Below, piece by piece: positions 8,467-17,178 of a stretch of DNA of 64,000 bases. The translations under genes and the position numbers were made by a program. Source of the DNA: JAEUSE01 sp964648985 (GTDB lineage Bacteria; Patescibacteriota; Doudnabacteria; UBA920); contig CAZYMS010000002.1 in assembly GCA_964648985.1 (NCBI GenBank), positions 1 to 64,000 of the forward strand, written 5' to 3'. The notes under the pieces are model-generated. The model was not told where the DNA came from, did not search any database, and saw nothing but the letters and a program-made list of their open reading frames with translations. Each line of letters begins with the position of its first letter. The stretch's first letter is position 1.

Positions 8467-9267
8467 TTACGGTTTCAATACATGCACATACCGTAAATCG
8501 CGCAAATCAACGGGGCTGGTCACTGTAATTTTGTAAAATAAAGCACCCTGATCCTTCACCACACCTGAAATACTACCTACTAAAATATCTGGAGGTATTT
8601 TATCGTTTATACCCGCAGTCGTAATAAGATCACCCTTAGCGACTTCAGTAGTCTGAGAAATATAATCCACTAAAAGGCCGGAACCAAAGGAACCACGCAA
8701 CACCCCGCTCACCTGCCGAGTAGCAAGTCGCACATCAATAACCATAGCAGGAGCAGTTATGAGCCGGACCGTGGCTGTATTTCCCGTAGTTAAAATTACC
8801 TTACCAATTAAGTAACCGCTGCTCACCACCCCCTGTCCGCTGGACACGCCCTGGCTTGAGCCGCACGAAAGTAATAACGTTTGAGTAATGCCCTCCGGAT
8901 CTCTTCCAACCACCGTACACGGAACAAGTCCGGTAGGCGGTTTTGAAGCGAAGCCCAAAGTAGACTTCAGCGTATTATTTTCAGACTGGAGATTTGAAAG
9001 TTCTGCGATGCGTTGCTCTAGAGTTTGGAGACGACTTTTTAGATCTGCGTTCTCTACATAGAGTGTACGAATTGAAGCCACATTTGTTATACCATGCCGC
9101 ACCCCTGTTGCCGCTGCACGAAATGGAACAAGCAACGGACTAGGGATGACCGCAACAGTGCGAGTAAGAACCCCGGTAAGGCCACGAATCTGCAAAATGG
9201 CCAAAAGTACTACCCCAGCAAGGATTGCCAGTATATACCGCACTAGTTTTGGACGAGCAATAGACAT
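8467..9267 (-). CDS. mreC: Rod shape-determining protein MreC
   Basis: MreC is a membrane-anchored periplasmic scaffold of the elongasome. I start it at the ATG ending at 9267 (MSIARPKLVRYIL), not six codons upstream, because the shorter product begins with the expected short cytoplasmic tail and membrane helix (~9-28). A coiled coil follows (~60-100, ENADLKSRLQTLEQRIAEL) and then the double beta-barrel domain with typical segments VVGRDPEG, LLVDYISQTTEVAKGD and GINDKIPPDILVGSI. At 266 residues it has family size. It lies between mreB and mreD. Confidence 0.94.
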   Translation of the reverse strand: MSIARPKLVRYILAILAGVVLLAILQIRGLTGVLTRTVAVIPSPLLVPFRAAATGVRHGITNVASIRTLYVENADLKSRLQTLEQRIAELSNLQSENNTLKSTLGFASKPPTGLVPCTVVGRDPEGITQTLLLSCGSSQGVSSGQGVVSSGYLIGKVILTTGNTATVRLITAPAMVIDVRLATRQVSGVLRGSFGSGLLVDYISQTTEVAKGDLITTAGINDKIPPDILVGSISGVVKDQGALFYKITVTSPVDLRDLRYVHVLKP

Positions 9268-9279
9268 GAGAACAGTGAT

Positions 9280-9362
9280 TTCCAATTTTCAATTTTGCAA
9301 TTTTTAATGCACATGGGGAGTGCGTAAAGGTGTTGTTTGAAAATTGAAAATTATAAAATTAA
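9280..9362. repeat. Heptads and inverted repeat between mreB and mreC
   Basis: AAAATTG-like 7-bp words are repeated before mreC and recur as inverted copies (AATTTTCAATTTT against AAAATTGAAAATT) just behind mreB, so the 93-bp gap can fold on itself. Confidence 0.65.
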
Positions 9363-9378
9363 AAATCTAATCCCTGCG

Positions 9379-10431
9379 TTACCTTCCCATAGCCTCTTGT
9401 TCTGCAGGAATGAGCACATCGGATAGCGCCTCCAAGTCCTCCACCACTACTCCAGCACCGCGCGCTACACAGGTAAGAGGATCATCTGCGACAACTACCG
9501 GAATTTTTGTTTCTTGCGCAATAATTTTATCCAGACCACGAAGGAGCGCGCCACCACCCGCCAGCATAATACCACGATGCATGATGTCCGCAATAATCTC
9601 CGGTGGCACTTCTTCTACCACAGCCTTAATATTATCTACAATAGTTCTTACAGGCTGCTCAAGTGCGTCACGAATATCACTATCCGTAAGCTCTATTTCT
9701 TTTGGCAACCCAGTAAGTAGGTCACGCCCACGCGCGGGAGCGTGAAGTTGCTGTTCAAGACTACTTGCGGACCCAATTTTAATCTTAACTTCTTCCGCGG
9801 TACGCTCACCAATAAGCAAGTTGAACTTCTCGCGGGCGAACTGAACAATAGCCTGATTTAGCTTATCACCCGCCACACGAAGGGACCGAGCTACTACCAC
9901 GCCACCAAGCGATATAACAGCTATTTCAGTAGTACCCCCACCAATGTCCACTACCAGACTACCTATAGCATCTTGCACGGGTAACCGCGCGCCAATAGCT
10001 GCTGCCATAGGCTCTTCAACCAAATAGGCCTTCCGAGCACCGGCATTAATAGCTGCATCCTGCACCGCGCGCTTTTCTACTTCAGTCACACCACTCGGGA
10101 TACCTATAACCACTCGCGGCCTGCGAAGGAATGAGTAAGTACCTGCATGTACCTTGTCTATAAAATAGCGAAGCATTTGCTCTGTGACCTCAAAGTCAGA
10201 TATAACCCCATCCACTAAGGGACGGGTCGCAGTAATATAGCCCGGCGTACGACCCACCATTTTTTGAGCATCTGTACCAATGGCCACTATTTGCTTGGTG
10301 CGATTGTTAACCGCAACGACGCTGGGCTCATTTATAACAATGCCCTTGCCTTTCACGTATACAAGCGTATTTGCGGTACCAAGGTCTATACCGATATCTT
10401 GAGAAAATCTTTTGAAAATAGGTTCAAACAT
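9379..10431 (-). CDS. mreB: Rod shape-determining actin homologue MreB
   Basis: MreB is the actin-like ATPase whose membrane filaments steer lateral wall synthesis. The start is set at the ATG ending at 10431 (MFEPIFKRFSQDIGID); the 23 codons upstream in frame are leader repeat. Phosphate-1 loop: DIGIDLGTANTLVYVKGKG; phosphate-2: LVVDIGGGTTEIAVISLGG; adenosine loop: IMLAGGGALLRGLD. At 350 residues it is full length. It is first of the mreB-mreC-mreD-mrdA group, which implies a rod or at least laterally growing cell. There is no SD. Confidence 0.97.
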   Translation of the reverse strand: MFEPIFKRFSQDIGIDLGTANTLVYVKGKGIVINEPSVVAVNNRTKQIVAIGTDAQKMVGRTPGYITATRPLVDGVISDFEVTEQMLRYFIDKVHAGTYSFLRRPRVVIGIPSGVTEVEKRAVQDAAINAGARKAYLVEEPMAAAIGARLPVQDAIGSLVVDIGGGTTEIAVISLGGVVVARSLRVAGDKLNQAIVQFAREKFNLLIGERTAEEVKIKIGSASSLEQQLHAPARGRDLLTGLPKEIELTDSDIRDALEQPVRTIVDNIKAVVEEVPPEIIADIMHRGIMLAGGGALLRGLDKIIAQETKIPVVVADDPLTCVARGAGVVVEDLEALSDVLIPAEQEAMGR

Positions 10432-10440
10432 GAAGAAATT

Positions 10441-10489
10441 GAAAATTGAGAACTGAGAAGTCAAAACAGCAAACAAAAACTCAAAAGTC
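10441..10489 (-). repeat. Heptad leader repeat before mreB
   Basis: Seven successive 7-bp words (for example GAGAACT then GAGAAGT on the plus strand) cover the mreB leader. Confidence 0.65.
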
Positions 10490-10569
10490 TGGAATTGCAC
10501 AGTTAGTACTTTTGAGTTGAAGTTTTGATTTTTTAATTTTACGTTTTGCCTTACTCGTACCTAATTACT

Positions 10570-12270
10570 TTACAATATTTGTAGTATATGGTCGAGTGGG
10601 ACTAGTTTTGCTTCTATTTCACCACGTTTTTTATACTCTATAGAATGTTCAGCCAATGTTTTTTGAGAAACCACCATACGATGCGTGATACCAATAAGAT
10701 CACTGTCCGCAAACTTTTCTCCGGCAGAAACATCTCGGCGGTCATCGTATAACGCCTCTACCCCAGCAGCGGTAAGATTCGCGTAAACTTTATCTGCTGC
10801 TGCAATAACATTCTCTGGATCCTTACCAGGCAGGACTACCAAATGTACTTTAAAAGGAGTAATTGTTTCTGGCCACAGAATACCTTTTTCATCATTATAC
10901 CTTTCCACAATAGCAGCCATGGTCCGGCCAACACCAATACCATAACAACCCATGTAGTAGGGTTTTTCCGTTCCGTCCTCTGCAGTAAACGAGGCACCTT
11001 TCATAAGAGAGGAATAATGATACCCGAGCTGAAATACATTACCAACCTCAATACCTTTTTTCTCAATATACGCTTTACCATTTGGCGCCATACTACCTGG
11101 TGCTGCCATGGCAATATCTCCTACAATATCACAAGTAAAATCTCTGCCGTAATTTACGTTTACTGTATCAGTAACCTCAGTCTTTTGACCACCGATCAAA
11201 TTGCGCGCGTTGAGAAATACATCGTCAGCCACAGTAAGCACATTCTTATATCCCCACGAATGTACGTATCCAGATTTAGTACCTAGACTGGCCAAATCAC
11301 TTTCCTCCGCGTCTTCGAGCTGGCCCACCATCTTTGCCACCTGTTCAAGTTTGGTCTTATTAACTTCCAGATCGCCCGTTACTGTGGCAATTACGATTTG
11401 GCCTGTTCGCGAATTTTTATATACAACATTTTTAAGAAAATGATTTTTTGTCTTGCCATAGTGTTTTTCATTCTCATCCATATTTCGCACCCAGTCTGGC
11501 TGTTCAATGGTTTCCAAAGGTAACATATCCGCCCCTGCATTTGCCGGATTTTTCTGGAATACTGCCACGTCTTCATGGGCTGCAAGAGAACCATCTTCCG
11601 TTACAAAATATCTACTTTCACCGACTCCAGATTCTGCAATAAATTCATGGCAGTATTCACCCCCAATGTAGCCATTATCTGCCGCCACAATATCTGTCTT
11701 AAGACCAAGACGGGCAAATATCCTAGTATACACCTCTTGCATGCGGACATATTCAGTTCGAAAATCTGTTTCATCCACATGGAATGAATATGCATCTTTC
11801 ATTATGAATTCACGCACGCGAAGTAAGCCCCCACGGGCGCGAAGTTCGTCTCGAAACTTTGGAGAAAACTGATACAAGTTGAAGGGGAGGTCTCGGTAAC
11901 TAATTGTGAACTTCCGCACGAAGTCAACAAACATTTCTTCCGCAGTACCACCAAGTGCAAAATCACTCCCGCGTCGGTCCTTTACATTCATAAGTTCGAA
12001 TCCGGCAGTGTTTGTACGATTTGTTTCCTTCCACAACTCCAGGGGATGCAAAATAGGACTAACCATTTCTTGAGCGCCAGCAGCATCCATCTCTTCCTTA
12101 ATAACCTTCATTATTTTCTGTTGTACTCTTTGACCTATTGGCGTGAAGTAATACCGCCCTGCAACAGACTCCTTAATGTACCCCGCTTGCTTTAACAGCC
12201 TCGAGGAAACTATAGTATCTTCCTCCGATACGGTTTTACTTGTTTTTAAAAAATACTTAGATTGTCTCAT
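10570..12270 (-). CDS. proS: Prolyl-tRNA synthetase with editing domain
   Basis: Class IIa ProRS of the bacterial type. At 566 residues it includes the YbaK-like insertion that hydrolyses mischarged Ala-tRNA-Pro (about 225-370, with KNVLTVADDVFLNARNLIGG). Motif 1 region: GAQEMVSPILHPLELW; motif 2: FRDELRARGGLLRVREFIMKDAYSF (key residues F, R, R, E); motif 3: CYGIGVGRTMAAIVE. The anticodon-binding domain is C-terminal (DDRRDVSAGEKFADSDLIG). It sits between mreB and rseP, with its own heptad leader and no SD. Confidence 0.96.
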   Translation of the reverse strand: MRQSKYFLKTSKTVSEEDTIVSSRLLKQAGYIKESVAGRYYFTPIGQRVQQKIMKVIKEEMDAAGAQEMVSPILHPLELWKETNRTNTAGFELMNVKDRRGSDFALGGTAEEMFVDFVRKFTISYRDLPFNLYQFSPKFRDELRARGGLLRVREFIMKDAYSFHVDETDFRTEYVRMQEVYTRIFARLGLKTDIVAADNGYIGGEYCHEFIAESGVGESRYFVTEDGSLAAHEDVAVFQKNPANAGADMLPLETIEQPDWVRNMDENEKHYGKTKNHFLKNVVYKNSRTGQIVIATVTGDLEVNKTKLEQVAKMVGQLEDAEESDLASLGTKSGYVHSWGYKNVLTVADDVFLNARNLIGGQKTEVTDTVNVNYGRDFTCDIVGDIAMAAPGSMAPNGKAYIEKKGIEVGNVFQLGYHYSSLMKGASFTAEDGTEKPYYMGCYGIGVGRTMAAIVERYNDEKGILWPETITPFKVHLVVLPGKDPENVIAAADKVYANLTAAGVEALYDDRRDVSAGEKFADSDLIGITHRMVVSQKTLAEHSIEYKKRGEIEAKLVPLDHILQIL

Positions 12271-12279
12271 ATAAAGTTA

Positions 12280-12307
12280 GAATTAAGAATGTAGAATTAT
12301 GAATTAC
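12280..12307 (-). repeat. Heptad leader repeat before proS
   Basis: Four consecutive 7-bp words, all starting GAAT (for example GAATTAA and GAATGTA), nine bases before the proS ATG. Confidence 0.8.
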
Positions 12308-12358
12308 GACAGGATCGGAGCTTGCATCTCAAAAAGATTTACTCATAATTCCTAATCC

Positions 12359-12386
12359 GCCTCATCGGCGGACCTGCCGATGAGGC
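12359..12386 (-). terminator. Hairpin downstream of rseP
   Basis: A perfect 11-bp stem (12359-12369 with 12376-12386, 6-nt loop GGACCT) located 25 bp past the rseP stop. It has no T-run. It may be a dispersed intergenic palindrome rather than a true terminator. Confidence 0.45.
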
Positions 12387-12411
12387 ATGGCTCATACTTC
12401 ATGATTCTGTT

Positions 12412-13581
12412 TTACTTCCCAAAGAGTTTACCTATAGCACTAAAGCCATGAAAATCGTTAATGGTTACTATAAGCATAAGCAGTAGCAAAGCAAGAAAAC
12501 CTACGGCATTGACCGCCTGTTCAATACTCGGATTATTTGGCTTGCGTCGAATCTTTTCAATGATAAGAAATAATACTCTACCGCCATCAAGCGCAGGTAT
12601 GGGCAAACTATTTAGTACTGCAAGATTCAGTGAAAGAAAGGCAGCAAATTGAAGCAGATAAATTATACCCAACCTACTCGCCTCTCCCGTGAGCTGCGCT
12701 ATTTTGACGGGACCGCCAACTTGGTTAAGTGAAACACCGCCACTTACAAGCGTGGCAAGACCACCCGCTACCGCGTATAACTGCTCGGCTGCGACGCGAA
12801 GACCAGTGAGAGGCGCCTTATACCAGGGGTACCGGAGCTTACCAACCATACCAAGCGAAACCCCCGTCGGACCCTCTCCCGGAGCCGGATTTGCATTTGA
12901 GGCGACCATTAGTGTTTGAGTTTCACCAGATCTAGAAATAATAAATTCAAAACTTTGGCCTTTGCGCTCTTTAATATAATTCTGCACAGAGACAATTTGT
13001 TCCTCTACGGGTTTTGAATCAACGCGTGTCGTATCTATTGCAAGTATTTTATCACCCACTAAAATACCTGCCTTGCTTGCAGGAGACTGCTGTCTTACAT
13101 CTAGAATAGTCAGCGCTGGAGCAGATAATGTTGCGCCCTGGGGCAAAGTAGTCACGTTCTGCTCATCTATGACAGTAGGTATACCAACCGCCAGGCCTAT
13201 GCTAATAAGCACCCAAGCGAGTACTGCGTTCATAACGACACCTGCCAGGAGCGTACAAAGTCTCATCCAAAAAGATTTTTTACCAAAGCTATTTGGATTA
13301 TCTGGAGCATCATTGTTCTCACCAACTATTTTTACAAAACCACCGAGCGGAATAAGGTTTATGGAATATATAGTACCGATGGCATCTGTAGGTGTTTTTG
13401 AGCCGAGCAAAAACCGGCCGCCCTTACTGGTACGATATATTCCCAGCACACGTGGAGGGAAACCAAAACCAAACTCATCCACTTGCATGCCGGATCTCTT
13501 GGCAACTAAAAAATGACCCAACTCGTGGACAAAAACGAGGAGACCAAGAACTACGACAAAAATTAGTATTGTAGTGATCAT
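12412..13581 (-). CDS. rseP: Site-2 zinc metalloprotease RseP
   Basis: Intramembrane zinc protease (M50) that cleaves membrane-anchored substrates such as anti-sigma factors and signal-peptide remnants. Residues H19-E-L-G-H23 in the first membrane helix form the HExxH site. The third ligand region is NSLPIPALDGGRVLF near residue 315. A PDZ domain lies between (~140-225, LDVRQQSPASKAGILVGDKILAID). There are four membrane helices in total and 389 residues. It is downstream of frr and holB in the same orientation, with an unusually elaborate leader (see 13588-13650). Confidence 0.95.
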   Translation of the reverse strand: MITTILIFVVVLGLLVFVHELGHFLVAKRSGMQVDEFGFGFPPRVLGIYRTSKGGRFLLGSKTPTDAIGTIYSINLIPLGGFVKIVGENNDAPDNPNSFGKKSFWMRLCTLLAGVVMNAVLAWVLISIGLAVGIPTVIDEQNVTTLPQGATLSAPALTILDVRQQSPASKAGILVGDKILAIDTTRVDSKPVEEQIVSVQNYIKERKGQSFEFIISRSGETQTLMVASNANPAPGEGPTGVSLGMVGKLRYPWYKAPLTGLRVAAEQLYAVAGGLATLVSGGVSLNQVGGPVKIAQLTGEASRLGIIYLLQFAAFLSLNLAVLNSLPIPALDGGRVLFLIIEKIRRKPNNPSIEQAVNAVGFLALLLLMLIVTINDFHGFSAIGKLFGK

Positions 13582-13587
13582 AAATAG

Positions 13588-13650
13588 GTAGTCAGTTTCC
13601 TGTAGTCAGTAGCCGGTTCTCAATACAGACTACTGTATTCTGACTACTGA
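13588..13650. repeat. Direct and inverted heptads in rseP leader
   Basis: Five 7-bp words (GTAGTCA at 13588 and 13602) are followed without a break by four words in the opposite polarity (such as CTACTGA), so the leader is both heptad-periodic and self-complementary. Confidence 0.75.
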
Positions 13651-13658
13651 CTATACAT

Positions 13659-14216
13659 TTAGACGGTCATTATTTCTTTTTCTTTTTCTTCTGCAATCTG
13701 TTTAATCTGATCGTTATAGCTATCTACGAGCGCTTGAACTTTTTTCTGAATACTTGCCACATCATCTTTTGTAGCTTCTCCGTCAGCTTCCATGCGCTTG
13801 GCGGCTTTTAAAATATCTTCGCGCACATTTCGTACACCAATGCGAGCTTTCTCTGCTATCTGTCCAGCAAGCTTTACCATTTCTTTACGTCGCTGCTCAT
13901 TCAGTGCCGGCAAAATCACGCGGACCACTTGGCCATCATTACTCGGGTTAAAACCCAAATTCGCCACTTGTATACCTTTATCAATTGCCTGAAGGAGCGT
14001 TTTGTCCCACGGGCTTATAGTGAGCGTACGGGCATCGGATACAGAGATACTCGCAACCTGATGAAGCGGTTGCGTTCCACCGTATGCCTCCACCATGACT
14101 GTATTCAGAATTCCTGGATTGGCGCGGCCAGTGCGAACCCCGAGTAAATCTTCATGAAAATGTTCGATAGTCTTTTCGAAGTTCGACTTGTGATCTGTAA
14201 GTAATTGGTCAAGCAT
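13659..14216 (-). CDS. frr: Ribosome recycling factor
   Basis: RRF splits post-termination ribosomes together with EF-G. It has 185 residues, the standard length. The three-helix bundle ends carry VRTGRANPGILN (the conserved tRNA-mimic RTGRA motif) and the C-terminal helix rich in E, K and Q. The hinge domain II contains YGGTQPLHQVASISVSDARTL and SPWDKTLL. It lies between the lipoprotein gene and rseP. The 117-bp leader is very A/T-rich, with loose 7-bp words and no SD. Confidence 0.97.
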   Translation of the reverse strand: MLDQLLTDHKSNFEKTIEHFHEDLLGVRTGRANPGILNTVMVEAYGGTQPLHQVASISVSDARTLTISPWDKTLLQAIDKGIQVANLGFNPSNDGQVVRVILPALNEQRRKEMVKLAGQIAEKARIGVRNVREDILKAAKRMEADGEATKDDVASIQKKVQALVDSYNDQIKQIAEEKEKEIMTV

Positions 14217-14333
14217 AATGAGGAATGACAGAAATGAACAAAAATAAATAAAAATGAAAAAATTAGATAGTCCGCTTTATATTCTTGTCACTTTTTTAAG
14301 TTTTTTAACTTTTGTCAATTAATTATTCTAATT

Positions 14334-15509
14334 TTACTGCTGCTGGCTCGGTATAAGCCCTATATAGGCTATCTGACTGAGTGCTGGGTCTACTAAAATA
14401 TAATTGATTGTGCCGCTAGTGGCAATAGCCTCCACTTGCCACGAAGAACCACTATTTACAGTCTTGAATACCGTATTTCCCACAGACGCATAGAGGAGCT
14501 TATCACTATCTGCGAGCGCCAGCCCACGAACTTCAGTTATTTGGGTGCTCTTGAGAGGTAATTTCATATATTGCCAGGTCGTTCCCCGATCTGTACTCCC
14601 AAACAACCCATTATTTGCCGCAATATATAAAAGCTGAGAATTACTCGCCCCCACTACGACTTTATAAAAGGAGGTAGTTTGCTGCTGAGGAACATCAATA
14701 GGCGCCACCGTTGTTTTATCGCCACTCGCGCTACTAAGCAAACTCTGACGCCACTCATCTATATTTAGTAGCTGCTTAGATATATTTTGTATAGTCTTAC
14801 CACCGTCCTGGGTTACATATAAACCCTTACCGCGAGTCAATATAAAGAGCGACCTATCCTTCTGCCACGCTAGCTGGGTAACCGGATCTTGAAAATTTTG
14901 AAGGAGTGCCCAGGTAGCGCCGCCATCACTACTTGTAATTAGGTTCCCTGAACCAAGCCCTACCACTACGGTTTTCGGATTTGAAGGATCCAGAGCAACT
15001 GAGCGAGCTGCGTTCCCTGCAGCCACATCGTTATAAACCTCTTCCCAAGAACCCCCACGGTTAATACTTGCAAGAACTCGTGCCTGATTATTCGCCTGTC
15101 CCGCTACAAATATATGATCTGGATTCGTAGGATCTATAGCAAAATCATAGGCATTAAACTTAGTTAGCACCTGCTTCCATGAATCAGCTGAATTTTCCGA
15201 ATAGAATAACCCTTGGCCTTGCGTTGCCGCATATAGTTTCTGACTGCCTTCCGGTGAAAAACGAAGACCAAGCACAGGACTGGTACTCAGGGGGGAAACA
15301 GGTATCTTGGCATTTTTCTTTTTTGTGGCCGGAGCGGGAGCATTGACCATAAAAGTCCAGTCCGCCCCACCATTTGTTGTTTTCACGACGCCAAGTCCCG
15401 CAGAGCTATTACCCCCTCCCCCGAGGGGATTACAACTTACCGCAAGCAAACTCAGCGCCGCAAGCACGGAAACTTTTTTTAGAACAGTTTGTATATTTGA
15501 TTTTTGCAT
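14334..15509 (-). CDS. Lipoprotein with Asp-box (BNR/YCF48-like) propeller repeats
   Basis: An exported lipoprotein of unknown function. Residues 10-26 form a signal ending in the lipobox LAVSC (C26), followed by a Gly/Ser linker. The remaining ~350 residues hold at least six Asp-box-like turns of the S/N-x-D-x-G-x-T-W kind: NGGADW, NRGGSW, DGGATW, DGGKT, DRGTTW and NSGSSW. Each is followed by a short beta strand, which predicts a beta-propeller of the YCF48/sortilin class. These folds often serve in protein complexes at the membrane. It sits between holB and frr and has a perfect heptad leader, so it behaves like the core genes around it. Confidence 0.85.
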   Translation of the reverse strand: MQKSNIQTVLKKVSVLAALSLLAVSCNPLGGGGNSSAGLGVVKTTNGGADWTFMVNAPAPATKKKNAKIPVSPLSTSPVLGLRFSPEGSQKLYAATQGQGLFYSENSADSWKQVLTKFNAYDFAIDPTNPDHIFVAGQANNQARVLASINRGGSWEEVYNDVAAGNAARSVALDPSNPKTVVVGLGSGNLITSSDGGATWALLQNFQDPVTQLAWQKDRSLFILTRGKGLYVTQDGGKTIQNISKQLLNIDEWRQSLLSSASGDKTTVAPIDVPQQQTTSFYKVVVGASNSQLLYIAANNGLFGSTDRGTTWQYMKLPLKSTQITEVRGLALADSDKLLYASVGNTVFKTVNSGSSWQVEAIATSGTINYILVDPALSQIAYIGLIPSQQQ

Positions 15510-15525
15510 GATGTCTTTATCTTAC

Positions 15526-15553
15526 TTAATTCCTGACTCATGATTCTTAATTC
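15526..15553 (-). repeat. Heptad leader repeat before the lipoprotein gene
   Basis: Four contiguous 7-bp words, on the minus strand GAATTAA, GAATCAT, then a GAGTCAG variant, then GAATTAA again. Confidence 0.8.
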
Positions 15554-15557
15554 ATTT

Positions 15558-16391
15558 TTAGATATTTAAACAGAGATATTCCATTACCATTTTTCTGTTT
15601 CCATTTTTTTGAAGTCGGGTAAAACTTTCTTGCAACACTTTAAGTCTACGAGATAACAATTTTGCATCACTCCCCGGCTGCATGAAGTACTCAAGCCAAT
15701 ATCGTATACGGTCTTCTAAATCGGATACTTCTTCTGTGGCAAGTACCGATGAACGAACAACGCGAGATAGTACCGAGCTCGCAATAAGCTCGGTTAATTC
15801 ACGTTCCCATTTCGCAAACTTCATTTCTTGCTCTGCCCCACGCGTAGCAGCATGGAGACGACTGGGAATACCGTGCGCGCTTTTTATCATATTCTCATCT
15901 ATGGACTCGCTCAATCCCTGAATCACACTCTGCAGTTCTAATTCTGTTAGGTTTCCAAATTGAATATTCTGGCAACGCGAAACTATAGTCGCAGGGACGT
16001 TCATGCGACTGGATACCAGTATAAGGATGGTAGAAGCCGGTGGCTCTTCCAAAGTTTTAAGCAGGGCATTACTGGTTGCTAGCTGCATGTGCTCTACGCC
16101 ATCAAATACAACAACCTGATATGCACCACTGGCGGGACGCAGTGCTATGCGCTGAAGTAATTGCCGCAAATCCTCTACTCCCTGAGTAGCGAAATTGAAC
16201 TCTATTACGTCCGTATTAGAACCAGCAAGACGTTCCGCAAACTCTCTTGCCAGCATTCGCTTACCCACTCCGCCAGGACCTACGAATAAATAGCTCTGCG
16301 CAACAGCGCCATTCTGCATCTGCAAATCCAAAAGCCTCTTTACCTGCTGGTGTCCGACAATATTCCATTCATAGGTAATTTCACTGTGCAT
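15558..16391 (-). CDS. holB: DNA polymerase III delta-prime subunit
   Basis: Clamp-loader ATPase-fold subunit. It has 277 residues. The P-loop is GPGGVGKR (G38-K44 region), followed by TSNALLKTLEEPP, the clamp-loader signature, and then the S-R-C sensor (VSRCQNIQF). The four-cysteine zinc module usually found between the P-loop and the DEx region of delta-prime/gamma is absent; the segment is short and has no Cys. The C-terminal helical domain is compact. The function is probably retained as the delta-prime stator. It lies 21 bp downstream of the anchored cupredoxin and may be co-transcribed with it. Confidence 0.88.
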   Translation of the reverse strand: MHSEITYEWNIVGHQQVKRLLDLQMQNGAVAQSYLFVGPGGVGKRMLAREFAERLAGSNTDVIEFNFATQGVEDLRQLLQRIALRPASGAYQVVVFDGVEHMQLATSNALLKTLEEPPASTILILVSSRMNVPATIVSRCQNIQFGNLTELELQSVIQGLSESIDENMIKSAHGIPSRLHAATRGAEQEMKFAKWERELTELIASSVLSRVVRSSVLATEEVSDLEDRIRYWLEYFMQPGSDAKLLSRRLKVLQESFTRLQKNGNRKMVMEYLCLNI

Positions 16392-16412
16392 GCTGCGTTC
16401 AACATTTTCTAC

Positions 16413-16967
16413 TTATTTGACCACCACAACTCCACGCACAGCAGGATTCAAATGATCATGGAATTTCCATGTACCGACTTTAATAAATTTGAATTCAAAT
16501 GTCTTACCGGCGCCAACAGGCTTTTTAGGATCGAACTCGGGATAATCTGTATGGAGCGGATGTGGATTAGAAGCTGGCCAAAAGTCTACCTTGGAATTAT
16601 TTTTGAAAATAATAATATCGCCATTTTTAACTGAAACCGTGCTAGGAGAGAAAGCGACGCCATCGTAGACAACTTCAAATACTTGCACATCTACGCCTTC
16701 TACATCTTGCTCTGAGCTAAAGCGACCTTGACTTTGCGCATCGGCAACAGGAGGAGTGGCTTGTACAGGCGGTTGTGCTACAGGCGTAGGAGCTACAGGT
16801 TCCGATATATTAGTTTGTGGTGCATCTTGACTTACATTCGTCTGTTTAGCAGTCGTTGCATTGTCGTTTTCAGCCGGATGTACGGCCCCCTTTCGTGCCG
16901 CCAAAAAACCGGCCGCTACTACTAATACAATGACCAAAACTGCTGGTATAAGTATTTTTTTATTCAT
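16413..16967 (-). CDS. Membrane-anchored cupredoxin-like protein
   Basis: An extracytoplasmic single-domain protein of 184 residues. An uncleaved membrane helix (6-24) is followed by a Pro/Thr/Gln-rich linker (~30-85) and a cupredoxin beta-sandwich (~88-184). Conserved elements are W130-P-A-S-N-x-H-P-x-H, YPEFDPKKPVG and F169-H-D-H172-L-N-P-x3-G-V-V-V-V. In classical blue-copper proteins the last motif contains the Cys ligand; here there is none, so any metal site must use His (and perhaps Asp). The same domain is fused to the N-termini of three large proteins at 33.6-39.1 kb. An extended -10 promoter lies at 17003-17011. Confidence 0.85.
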   Translation of the reverse strand: MNKKILIPAVLVIVLVVAAGFLAARKGAVHPAENDNATTAKQTNVSQDAPQTNISEPVAPTPVAQPPVQATPPVADAQSQGRFSSEQDVEGVDVQVFEVVYDGVAFSPSTVSVKNGDIIIFKNNSKVDFWPASNPHPLHTDYPEFDPKKPVGAGKTFEFKFIKVGTWKFHDHLNPAVRGVVVVK

Positions 16968-17002
16968 AATATTAGTATTTTAAACACTAATTATCTATAC
17001 TA

Positions 17003-17011
17003 ATTGTACCA
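17003..17011 (-). promoter_or_regulatory. Extended -10 promoter of the cupredoxin gene
   Basis: The minus strand reads TGG-TACAAT about 35 nt before the ATG at 16967. Confidence 0.4.
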
Positions 17012-17059
17012 CACTACGTAAAAATAACTGAAAACCGAGCATATAGCCATTAGGAATTA

Positions 17060-17159
17060 NNNNNNNNNNNNNNNNNNNNNNNNNNNNNNNNNNNNNNNNN
17101 NNNNNNNNNNNNNNNNNNNNNNNNNNNNNNNNNNNNNNNNNNNNNNNNNNNNNNNNNNN
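17060..17159. other. Assembly gap of exactly 100 N
   Basis: The gap is flanked on both sides by ATTAGGAATTA, which suggests that a leader-type tandem repeat broke the assembly. The true length is unknown. Confidence 0.95.
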
Positions 17160-17178
17160 ATTAGGAATTAAAGATTTT

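Noticed and set aside
1481..15553. CRISPR array
   Set aside because: The 7-bp repeats are far too short and lack spacers; no cas genes are in the window.
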